Part shown: positions 1 to 6,189 of the stretch, piece by piece
How positions within the stretch are numbered: position 1 is the stretch's first letter
Layout: the number at the start of each line of letters is the position of its first letter
Origin: Acidimicrobiia bacterium
GTDB taxonomy: Bacteria; Actinomycetota; Acidimicrobiia; IMCC26256; BP-133
Assembly: GCA_025923175.1 (NCBI GenBank)
Contig: JAICGL010000273.1
Span: 1-6,189 of the forward strand
Length of the DNA stretch: 6,189 nt
Direction: 5' to 3'
Program-made: the position numbers and the translations under genes
Notes under the pieces: model-generated
What the model was told of the DNA's origin: nothing
What the model saw: the letters and a program-made list of their open reading frames with translations, nothing else
Database searches by the model: none

Positions 1-360
1 TACCGCTACGCGGTGGACGCCTCGGCTGCCGCCGGGGACCGGGACCTCGCACCCAATGCCGGTCTCGTCCTGCACCGCCTAGGCGCTGCAGCGGCCCCGG
101 TGAAGGAGGTCCGGACCGCCGACTCGGTACCGGCCACTCCGGCGCCCACGCCGCAAGCAAGCGCGGCACCGGCACCGGCACCAGCACCAGCGCCGGCAGC
201 TGCGCCGGCGCAGGCACAGTCCAACCTTCCCAGAACAGGCCCAGGGGACGGGGCCCTGCTGCCGTGGTCCGGAATCGCGCTGATGATCGGTGGGGCTCTG
301 GTGGCGCTCGGCGCTCGCCGGAATCGAGTTCGTCGTCGTGTCTTAAGGGGGATTCGATGA
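1..360 (+). CDS. LPXTG-anchored surface protein, C-terminal part (5' truncated)
   Basis: This is the 3' end of a gene that begins before the window; the frame is open from base 1 and gives 119 residues before TGA at 358-360. Residues 1-45 (starting YRYAVDAS) are the end of an extracellular domain I cannot identify. Residues 46-74 form a Pro/Ala-rich stalk with AP repeats. LPRTG follows at residues 76-80, then a hydrophobic segment at about 86-105 and an Arg-rich tail (RRNRVRRR) to the end. LPXTG, membrane span and basic tail in that order is the classical sortase sorting signal, so the protein is probably linked to the cell wall outside the membrane, or at least membrane-tethered. A GTG at 13 could be mistaken for a start, but the frame continues upstream and no ribosome binding site precedes it. 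The gene overlaps the next by 4 bases, which suggests translational coupling. Its function is unknown without the missing N-terminus. Confidence 0.85.
   Translation, partial: YRYAVDASAAAGDRDLAPNAGLVLHRLGAAAAPVKEVRTADSVPATPAPTPQASAAPAPAPAPAPAAAPAQAQSNLPRTGPGDGALLPWSGIALMIGGALVALGARRNRVRRRVLRGIR
165..200 (+). repeat. Degenerate hexanucleotide tandem repeat encoding an Ala-Pro stalk
   Basis: Three exact GGCACC units at 165-182 are followed by three diverged six-base units (agcacc, agcgcc, ggcagc) to base 200. The period of two codons yields alternating Ala-Pro in the protein. It lies in the linker just before the sorting motif, where length variation would change only the reach of the stalk and not the reading frame. 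Confidence 0.7.
226..240 (+). other. LPRTG sortase recognition motif
   Basis: Codons ctt ccc aga aca ggc encode Leu-Pro-Arg-Thr-Gly. The motif sits 39 residues from the C-terminus and is followed by a hydrophobic span and an Arg cluster, which is the expected placement for sortase cleavage between Thr and Gly. No sortase gene is visible in this window, so processing is inferred. Confidence 0.8.
345..351 (+). promoter_or_regulatory. Ribosome binding site for the lipoprotein gene
   Basis: AAGGGGG lies inside the end of the upstream gene, five bases before the ATG at 357. Its position supports 357 as the true start of the lipoprotein rather than any upstream in-frame GTG. Confidence 0.65.
357..360 (+). 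other. ATGA stop/start overlap
   Basis: The ATG of the lipoprotein (357-359) overlaps the TGA of the LPXTG protein gene (358-360). This arrangement usually indicates translational coupling and places both genes on one transcript. Confidence 0.85.
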
Positions 361-806
361 GGGGATGGAATCGCGGGGTGGCGGCCCTGCTCGTCCTGGC
401 GGCGGTTCCGCTGTCGGGATGCGCTGAAGTCGCTACTGCGACGGCGACGAAGCCCAAGCCTTACAAGCTCGAGAAGGAGGAAGGAACGTCGATCACCCGC
501 CTGCGCATCGAGCAGAGGGTCTTCGACCGCATCCGCATCAAGACCTCCACTGTCCGGGACGTCGAGCGGTTCGGAGGGGAGACAGCCCGCAAGGTCGTCG
601 ACTACTCGGCCCTCGTGTACGACCCGAAGGGCGACACGATCGTCTACACCAACCCCTCTCCTCTCGTCTTCGTCCGCCAGACCGTCAAGGTCGACTCCAT
701 CGACGGCGACCTGGCGGTCCTGACCGATGGCCCGCCGGCCGGTACGGCAGTGGTCACGGTCGGCACAGCGGAACTGCTCGGCATGGAAACCGGCGTCGGC
801 AAGTAG
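357..806 (+). CDS. Mini RND adaptor-like lipoprotein (membrane-proximal domain only)
   Basis: Predicted lipoprotein of 149 residues. Residues 1-22 are a short basic N-terminus, a hydrophobic core (VAALLVLAAVPL) and the lipobox LSGC with the lipidated Cys at 22, so it should be anchored on the outer face of the membrane. A Thr/Ala/Lys-rich linker follows to about residue 44. The rest resembles the C-terminal membrane-proximal region of RND/HlyD-type adaptors: a first strand region around 46-68, VDYSALVYDP at 81-90, VYTNP at 96-100, FVRQTVKV at 105-112 and DGDLAVLTDGPPAGTAVVTVGTAELLG at 116-142. Usual adaptors are roughly 350-450 residues long; the lipoyl-like domain and alpha-helical hairpin are absent here, so it could touch the permease but not reach an outer-membrane channel. 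The start at 357 is chosen for its ribosome binding site, ATGA coupling and clean signal peptide. Its place directly before two RND permeases supports a role as an accessory subunit. The family call rests on motif memory and not on a search. Confidence 0.78.
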   Translation: MRGWNRGVAALLVLAAVPLSGCAEVATATATKPKPYKLEKEEGTSITRLRIEQRVFDRIRIKTSTVRDVERFGGETARKVVDYSALVYDPKGDTIVYTNPSPLVFVRQTVKVDSIDGDLAVLTDGPPAGTAVVTVGTAELLGMETGVGK

Positions 807-808
807 GC

Positions 809-814
809 AAAGGA
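809..814 (+). promoter_or_regulatory. Ribosome binding site for the first RND permease
   Basis: AAAGGA lies in the 18-base gap, ten bases before the ATG at 825. A second in-frame ATG follows immediately at 828; the spacing slightly favours 825. Confidence 0.55.
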
Positions 815-824
815 CGAAATCGCC

Positions 825-3800
825 ATGATGCGCAAACTCATCAATACCAGCTTGCGGTTCCGGGTCCTCGTGACCGCCGTGGCCGTCGGCCTGCTCGTTG
901 CCGGGGTGACCCAGCTGAAGGACGCCCGGGTCGACCTCCACCCTGAGTTCACGCCGACGTTCGTCGAAATCCAGACGGAAGCGCTCGGTCTCTCGGCCCA
1001 GGAGGTCGAGGAGCTGATCACCGCCCCGATGGAGGCCGACCTGCTCAACGGCGTCGCCTGGCTCAAGGACATCCGGTCGGAGTCCGTCCCCGGGCTGTCG
1101 TCGGTGCGGCTGACGTTCGAGCCGGGGACGCCCCTCTACCGGGCCCGCCAGGTGGTCCAGGAGCGCATGGCGCAGGCGTTCGCCCTTCCCGGCGTGTCGA
1201 AGCCGCCGCAGATCCTCCAGCCGGTCTCATCGACCAGCCGGACGATGATGATCGGCCTCTCCTCCAAGACACTGTCGCTCATCGATATGTCACAGCTGGC
1301 CCGCTGGACGATCAAGCCCCGGCTCATGGGCGTCCAGGGCGTGGCCGCCGTGTCGACCTTCGGTCACCGGGAGCGCCAGCTCCAGGTCCGGGTCGATCCG
1401 AAGCAGCTCAACGAGAAGGGCGTCGAACTCCTCGACGTGGTCGAGGCCAGCGGTAACGCCCTCTGGGTATCCCCGCTCAGCTTCCTCGAGGCGTCCACTC
1501 CCGGAACCGGCGGCTTCATCGAGACGGATGCGCAGCGTCTCGCTATCCAGCACGTTTCCCCGATCGAGAGCGCCGGTGACCTGTCGCAGGTCGCCCTGCC
1601 GCCCAAGGGTGGTACTGGCGCCGCCGGTGCGTCGCTGCGCCTCGGGGACGTCGCCACCGTCGTCGAGGACCACCAGCCCCTGATCGGTGACGCAACGCTC
1701 GAGAGCGGACCCGGTCTCATCCTCGTCGTGGAGAAGCTCCCCGGCGCCAACACCGTCGAGGTGACCAAGGGTGTCGAGGAAGCGCTGAACATCCTTGCCC
1801 CGGGGCTCAAGGGCCTGGAGATCGACACGACGCTGTTCCGACCGGCCGACTACGTCGAGGACGCCAAGAACAACGTGGGGCTGGCGTTGGCCGCCGCCCT
1901 GGTGCTGCTCGTCGCCCTGCTGGCCTTCGCCTTCTACCACTGGCGGGCCGCGCTGGTCAGCGTCGCCACGGTGCTGGTTTCGCTCGTGGTCGCCGCCCTC
2001 GTATTGAACTTGCGAGGGCATACGTTCAACTCGATGGTGCTGGCCGGTCTGGCCATCGCCGTCGGCGCGGTGGTGGACGACGCCATCAGCGGCACCGAGC
2101 GCGTCCTGCGGCGGCTGCGTGAGAGTGGCGACAAGCCGGTGGTGTCCACCATTGTCGATGCGACGCTCGAGGTTCGCGGCAGCCTGCTGTACGCCCTGAT
2201 ATTCGTCCTCCTGCCGGTCGTGCCGGTCTTCTTCATGGGCGACATCTTCGGGGCGTTCGGACGGCCGCTGGCCATCTCCTACGCCATGGCGCTGGCCGCC
2301 TCGATGGTCGCCGCCCTCATGCTCACTCCGGCGCTCAGCCTGCTGCTGCTCACTGGCAAGGTGACGGCCCGCGAGTCTGGGCTCTTCGCCCGGCTGCAGG
2401 GACGCTACGAAGGGATGCTCCGCCGGCTACTCGCCACGCCGAAGCCGGCGCTGGTGACGGTCGGCGTCATCGCCCTCATCGGCCTCATCGCCCTGCCGTC
2501 GCTGCGGCGCTCAACGCTGCCCGAGCTCAAAGAGCGGGACTTCCTCGTCGAGCTCGAAGCGGCGCCGGGGACGTCGCTGCAGAAGATGAAGGAGATCAGC
2601 GACGACCTCTCCAACCAGCTGCGCGCCGTTTCCGGCGTCCGCAAGGTCGCCAGCCACGCCGGCCGGGCCACCAACAGCGACAAGGTGGCGAATGTCAACC
2701 AGGCCGACCTGTGGGTGAGCCTCGATCCCGACGCCGATTACGGCAAGACCGTCAAGGCCATGAAGAAGGTCGTCGCCGCCCAGAATGGCGGGCTCGACAA
2801 GGATGTGCTCACGTACACGCAGGCCCGGCTGAAGGACGTGCAGTCCGGCGCCGATGCGCCCATCGTTGTGCGCGTGTTCGGAAACGAGCCCGAGGCCCTC
2901 GCCGCCAAGGCCAAGGAAGTGGGCGACGCGGTCGCCAAGGTCGAGGGCATCAAGGATCTGCAGGTCGAGGTCCCGGCCTCGGAGCCCACCCTGCAGGTCG
3001 AGGTCAACCTGGAGAAGGCCCAGAAGTTCGGCGTGAAGCCCGGTGACGTGCGGCGGACGGCCGCCTACCTCCTCGCCGGCGTCGAAGTTGGCCAGCTCTA
3101 CTACGACCAGAAGATCTTCGAGGTCGTCGTGTGGGGGACGCCCGAGATCCGCCAGGACGAAGCGGCCATCCGCAACCTGCTCATCGACACGCCGACCGGC
3201 GGTCAGGTCCGCCTCGAAGACGTGGCCGACGTCCGCCGGGTCAACGCTCCCGACGTGGTCGAGCGGGAAGGCGCCTTCCGCCGCATCGACGTCAGCGCTT
3301 CCGTCGAGGGGCGCAGCCGCAGCGCCGTGGCCACCGACGTCAAGGACGTCCTCAGCCACATGACCTTCCCGCTCGAGTTCCGGGCGGAGCTGCTCGGCAC
3401 CTACACCGACAAGAAGGCTGCCGAAAGCCGCCTCCTGTGGCTCGGGGCTCTGGCCGCTCTCGGCATGGTGCTCCTGCTCCAGGCAGCGTTCGGAAGCTGG
3501 AAGCTCGGCGTGCTGTTCGCCTCGACCCTCCCTGTCGCCCTGGTGGGCGGTGCGGTTGCGGCACTGGCCGGAGGCGGAACGATCACGATGGGTTCGGCTG
3601 TCGGGCTGCTGACTGTGCTCGGCATCGCCGCCCGCAACGGCATCGTCCTCATCCGCCGGTACCAGCAACTGGAGCGGCGCGAGGGTGAGGCTTTCGGCCT
3701 CGACCTGGTGCTCAAGGGTGCCCGGGAGCGTCTGACTCCGACACTGATGACCGCGCTGGCCACCGGACTCGTCTTCCTGCCGGTCCTCGTGCTCGGCGAC

Positions 3801-4046
3801 CGGGCGGGCTACGAGGTGCTGCACCCGATGGCCGTCGTCATCTTCGGGGGCCTCGTGACAGCGACGCTCGTCAATGTCTTTGTCACTCCCGGCATCTATC
3901 TGAACTTCGGGAACACCAAGACAGAGACCGAAATCGACCTGACACTGTTCGAAGAAGAACTGAGGCTTACCGACCGCCAGAAGACCCCTGCCAACGGCGC
4001 CGCTTCGGCACCGCTGGCAGGCGCTGGCGCCGGAGTGGAGGCCTAG
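825..4046 (+). CDS. RND efflux permease, CusA/CzcA-like (HME type), first of a tandem pair
   Basis: Complete 1073-residue inner-membrane proton antiporter of the RND superfamily, close to the usual 1020-1070 length. Twelve membrane segments are visible: TM1 at about 12-31, TM2-TM6 within 351-510, TM7 at about 541-560, and TM8-TM12 within 868-1022. The two large extracytoplasmic porter loops lie at about 32-350 and 561-867. Family hallmarks include GLSAQEVEELITAPME (55-70), FRPADYVEDA (338-347), LPELKERDFLVELEAAPGTS (565-584) and GIAARNGIVLI in TM10 (933-943). In TM4 the relay reads GAVVDDAISGTER (414-426): Asp418, Asp419 and Glu425 are kept, but the usual Asn after Glu is Arg and SGT replaces the hydrophobic IxxI stretch. 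The methionines that bind Cu/Ag in CusA are not found at the equivalent places. The tail ends in a low-complexity Ala/Gly segment. The gene follows the mini-adaptor by 18 bases and precedes a paralogous permease by 5. Assignment to RND is secure; the substrate is unknown. Confidence 0.93.
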   Translation: MMRKLINTSLRFRVLVTAVAVGLLVAGVTQLKDARVDLHPEFTPTFVEIQTEALGLSAQEVEELITAPMEADLLNGVAWLKDIRSESVPGLSSVRLTFEPGTPLYRARQVVQERMAQAFALPGVSKPPQILQPVSSTSRTMMIGLSSKTLSLIDMSQLARWTIKPRLMGVQGVAAVSTFGHRERQLQVRVDPKQLNEKGVELLDVVEASGNALWVSPLSFLEASTPGTGGFIETDAQRLAIQHVSPIESAGDLSQVALPPKGGTGAAGASLRLGDVATVVEDHQPLIGDATLESGPGLILVVEKLPGANTVEVTKGVEEALNILAPGLKGLEIDTTLFRPADYVEDAKNNVGLALAAALVLLVALLAFAFYHWRAALVSVATVLVSLVVAALVLNLRGHTFNSMVLAGLAIAVGAVVDDAISGTERVLRRLRESGDKPVVSTIVDATLEVRGSLLYALIFVLLPVVPVFFMGDIFGAFGRPLAISYAMALAASMVAALMLTPALSLLLLTGKVTARESGLFARLQGRYEGMLRRLLATPKPALVTVGVIALIGLIALPSLRRSTLPELKERDFLVELEAAPGTSLQKMKEISDDLSNQLRAVSGVRKVASHAGRATNSDKVANVNQADLWVSLDPDADYGKTVKAMKKVVAAQNGGLDKDVLTYTQARLKDVQSGADAPIVVRVFGNEPEALAAKAKEVGDAVAKVEGIKDLQVEVPASEPTLQVEVNLEKAQKFGVKPGDVRRTAAYLLAGVEVGQLYYDQKIFEVVVWGTPEIRQDEAAIRNLLIDTPTGGQVRLEDVADVRRVNAPDVVEREGAFRRIDVSASVEGRSRSAVATDVKDVLSHMTFPLEFRAELLGTYTDKKAAESRLLWLGALAALGMVLLLQAAFGSWKLGVLFASTLPVALVGGAVAALAGGGTITMGSAVGLLTVLGIAARNGIVLIRRYQQLERREGEAFGLDLVLKGARERLTPTLMTALATGLVFLPVLVLGDRAGYEVLHPMAVVIFGGLVTATLVNVFVTPGIYLNFGNTKTETEIDLTLFEEELRLTDRQKTPANGAASAPLAGAGAGVEA
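4037..4041 (+). promoter_or_regulatory. Ribosome binding site for the second RND permease
   Basis: GGAGG lies within the last codons of the first permease, ten bases before the ATG at 4052. Reinitiation after the TAG at 4044-4046 is likely, since only five bases separate stop and start. Confidence 0.65.
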
Positions 4047-4051
4047 GCCCC

Positions 4052-6189
4052 ATGATGCGCGCCATCGTCGCCGCCAGTCTCCGATTCCGGTTCCTCATCG
4101 TTGCCCTGGCCGCCGCGCTGATGTTCGTCGGCGTCGGCCAGGTCAAGAAGATGCCGGTCGACGTCTTCCCGGAGTTCGCCCCGCCGACGGTCGAGATCCA
4201 AACGCTCGGCATCGGCCTCTCACCGGCCGACATCGAGAACCTCATCACCGTTCCGCTCGAGGAGGTGATGGCCGGTACGCCGGGCCTCGATGTCATGCGG
4301 TCCCGGTCGGTCAACGACCTCTCCCAGATCCGCCTGATCTTCGAGCGCGATACCGACATCATGCACGCCCGGCAACTGGTGCAGGAGCGACTGGATCTCG
4401 TAGCCCCGAACCTGCCCACCTGGGCGGCGCCGCCGGTCATGCTCCAGCCGCTGTCGGCCACCAGCCGGGCTATGAAGATCGGGATCCGGTCCGACAGCCT
4501 GAACATGATGCAGCAGTCGATGATCGCCTACTGGACGATCAAGCAGCGGCTGCTGCAGGTTCCCGGCGTGGCCAACGCCCCGATCTGGGGTGAGCGGATC
4601 CAGATGCTCTCGGTGCAGGCTGACCGGGAGCGGATGAAGGCCCACGGGGTCACGCTCGACGAGGTCATGACGACCACCGCCGAGGCGCTCGAGGCGGGCC
4701 TGCTGCAGTTCACGGACGGCAGCGTCATCGGCACCGGCGGGTTCGTCGAAGGCTCGAACGAGCGGTTCAACATCCGCCACAAGTTGCCGATCGACAGCGT
4801 CGAGGACCTGGCGCAGATCTCGCTCGTCCGGGCCAACGGTCAGCCGCCGATCAAGATCTCCGACGTCGCCAACGTCATCGAGACGCCGCCGCCGATGGTC
4901 GGCGACGCGGTGATCGGCGTGGGCAAGCCGGGTGAAGGGTTCAAGCCCGGACCGGGTCTCATGATGATCGTCGAGAAGCTGCCGTGGGCGAACACGCTCG
5001 ACGTCACCCGGGGCGTGGAGGAGGCCATCGAGTCGCTCAAGCCCGGCCTGCCCGGTCTGGAGATCGACACCGCGATCTTCCGGCCGGCCAGCTTCATCGA
5101 GACCTCGCTGAAGAACCTCAGCAACTCGCTGCTCATCGGCTGCCTGCTGATGATCTTCATGCTCTTCATCTTCCTGTACTCGTGGCGGGTGGCCGTCATC
5201 AGCGTCGTGGCGATCCCGCTGTCGCTGCTGGCCGCGGCCATGGTGCTCAACTGGAGGGGCACCACCGTCAACACAATGATCCTGGCCGGCTTCGCCATCG
5301 CCCTGGGAGACGTCGTCGACGACGCCATCATCGACATTGAGAACGTCGTCCGGCGTCTCCGCGAACATCGGAGAGAAGGCCGAACCGGATCGACCGCTGG
5401 CGTGATTCTCAACGCTTCGCTCGAGGTGCGGGGAGCCATCGTCTACGCCACGCTCATCGAGGTCGTGGCCGTCATCCCGATCTTCTTCCTTGACGGGCTC
5501 TCGGGCGCGTTCTTCCGGCCGCTGGTGACGTCGTACGCCATCGCCCTGCTCGTCTCGATGGCGGTCGCGCTGACAGTAACGCCGGCGCTGGCGCTGATCT
5601 TCCTGCACCGCTCCAAGCTGGAGAGCAAGGAGTCGCCCCTGGCCGTCTGGATGCAGCGGGGTTACGGCTGGCTTCTGGCTCGCGTCCTGCCCAAGGGGCG
5701 GTACGCCTTCGCCTCGGTGGCGGCGCTGGTGCTCATCGCCATGTCCGTCGTGCCGAACCTCGGCCAGTCGCTCCTGCCGGACTTCAAGGAGCGGGACTTC
5801 CTGATGCACTTCCTGACCAAGCCGGGCACGTCGCTCGGCGAGGAGGTTCGCGTCACCGAGGCGTCGGCCGTGGAACTGGCCGCCATCCCCGGGATCCGCA
5901 ACTTCGGTGCCCACATCGGGCAGGCGTACCAATCGGACGAGCCGGTGGGGCCGGAGTTCGGCGAGAACTGGGTCAGCGTCGATCCCAAGGCGGATTACGA
6001 CAAGACCGTCGCCAAGATCCAGGCGGTCATGGACGACTACCCCGGTCTGATCACCGACGTGCAGACTTACCTGAAGGAGCGCATCCGGGAGGTGCTGGCC
6101 GGCACCAGCCACCCCATCGTCATTCGGATCCAGGGCTCGGACCTCGAAGTGCTCCGGTCCAAGGCCAAGGAGCTGAGCGCCGCCCTGCA
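4052..6189 (+). CDS. RND efflux permease, CusA/CzcA-like (HME type), second of the pair (3' truncated)
   Basis: The frame is open from ATG 4052 to the window edge with no stop, giving 712 residues of an expected total of about 1000-1080. Visible are TM1 (about 11-29), the first porter loop (30-355), TM2-TM6 (about 358-518), TM7 (about 551-569) and most of the first half of the second porter loop. TM4 reads GDVVDDAIIDIEN (419-431), the canonical HME relay with Asp423, Asp424, Glu430 and Asn431 plus extra acids at Asp420 and Asp428. LLPDFKERDFL (574-584) and KPGTSLGEE (590-598) mark the second porter domain. It is a clear paralogue of the preceding permease: 36 of the first 70 residues are identical when lined up by eye, and both start Met-Met-Arg with SLRFR at 9-13. 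The CusA methionine-triad positions are occupied by His586, approximately Phe636 and Glu680, so Cu/Ag transport is not indicated. It probably works with the upstream permease, possibly as a hetero-oligomer. The remaining TM8-TM12 half lies outside the window. Confidence 0.92.
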   Translation, partial: MMRAIVAASLRFRFLIVALAAALMFVGVGQVKKMPVDVFPEFAPPTVEIQTLGIGLSPADIENLITVPLEEVMAGTPGLDVMRSRSVNDLSQIRLIFERDTDIMHARQLVQERLDLVAPNLPTWAAPPVMLQPLSATSRAMKIGIRSDSLNMMQQSMIAYWTIKQRLLQVPGVANAPIWGERIQMLSVQADRERMKAHGVTLDEVMTTTAEALEAGLLQFTDGSVIGTGGFVEGSNERFNIRHKLPIDSVEDLAQISLVRANGQPPIKISDVANVIETPPPMVGDAVIGVGKPGEGFKPGPGLMMIVEKLPWANTLDVTRGVEEAIESLKPGLPGLEIDTAIFRPASFIETSLKNLSNSLLIGCLLMIFMLFIFLYSWRVAVISVVAIPLSLLAAAMVLNWRGTTVNTMILAGFAIALGDVVDDAIIDIENVVRRLREHRREGRTGSTAGVILNASLEVRGAIVYATLIEVVAVIPIFFLDGLSGAFFRPLVTSYAIALLVSMAVALTVTPALALIFLHRSKLESKESPLAVWMQRGYGWLLARVLPKGRYAFASVAALVLIAMSVVPNLGQSLLPDFKERDFLMHFLTKPGTSLGEEVRVTEASAVELAAIPGIRNFGAHIGQAYQSDEPVGPEFGENWVSVDPKADYDKTVAKIQAVMDDYPGLITDVQTYLKERIREVLAGTSHPIVIRIQGSDLEVLRSKAKELSAAL

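Noticed and set aside
264..356. Upstream GTG start extending the lipoprotein by 31 residues
   Set aside because: It would bury the signal peptide and lipobox inside the protein and overlap the LPXTG sorting region out of frame. ATG 357 has a well-placed ribosome binding site.
807..824. Possible internal promoter before the first permease
   Set aside because: The gap is only 18 bases and holds little beyond the ribosome binding site; no -35/-10 pair fits.
6..941. 311-codon open frame on the minus strand across the first three genes
   Set aside because: It crosses two gene junctions antisense to a coherent + strand operon, is low-complexity (Gly/Ala runs opposite the Pro/Ala stalk) and has no supporting motif.
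3131..3688. 185-codon + strand frame inside the first permease
   Set aside because: It is out of frame with the permease, which is continuous and conserved through this segment; its Arg/Pro/Gly-rich translation looks like a frame shadow.
2511..3824. 437-codon open frame on the minus strand
   Set aside because: It is antisense to the first permease, with biased shadow composition and no family motifs; long stop-free antisense frames are expected at this base composition.
4040..4049. Perfect 10-base palindrome GGCCTAGGCC spanning the stop codon of the first permease
   Set aside because: It has no loop, so it cannot form a useful hairpin, and it has no T tract. Such a short GC-rich palindrome at a coding end is likely chance; it is not a terminator.
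4220..6112. Very long open frame (630 codons) on the minus strand
   Set aside because: It lies wholly antisense to the second RND permease, which shows clear family motifs. The translation is an Asp/His/Arg/Gly-rich string with no recognisable domain, typical of antisense shadows in GC-rich genes.

Overview
The window is a GC-rich stretch (codon third positions are mostly G or C) that is coding almost end to end on the + strand. A sortase-type LPXTG signal and a lipoprotein signal lie beside two RND permeases. This combination suggests a high-GC Gram-positive lineage, probably Actinomycetota; the class cannot be told from the sequence. This is inference, as there is no rRNA or other taxonomic marker here.

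Layout: (1) 1-360 is the 3' end of a surface protein with a Pro/Ala-rich stalk, an LPRTG motif, a membrane segment and an Arg-rich tail. (2) 357-806 encodes a 149-residue predicted lipoprotein resembling only the C-terminal, membrane-proximal part of an RND periplasmic adaptor. (3) 825-4046 encodes a complete 1073-residue RND permease of the CusA/CzcA (heavy-metal efflux, HME) type. (4) 4052 to the window end encodes the first 712 residues of a second, paralogous RND permease that runs off the edge. Junctions are very tight: a 4-base ATGA overlap, then gaps of 18 and 5 bases. The four genes therefore look like one polycistronic unit whose promoter lies upstream of the window and whose terminator lies beyond it. 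No stretch over 300 bases lacks a gene, and I see no RNA gene, mobile element or CRISPR array.

Likely joint role (inference): a proton-driven RND exporter in a cell envelope without a conventional outer membrane. It would comprise two non-identical permease subunits, a lipid-anchored mini-adaptor lacking the hairpin that would reach an outer-membrane channel, and possibly a wall-anchored partner. The permeases differ in the TM4 proton-relay signature: the second keeps the canonical VDxAIxxxEN form, while the first has SGTER in place of the usual IxxEN. By eye, neither keeps the CusA methionine triad, so a Cu/Ag substrate is not supported and the cargo is unknown. These points make the locus worth a second look. 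The individual protein families are known, so novelty lies in the architecture rather than in a new fold.
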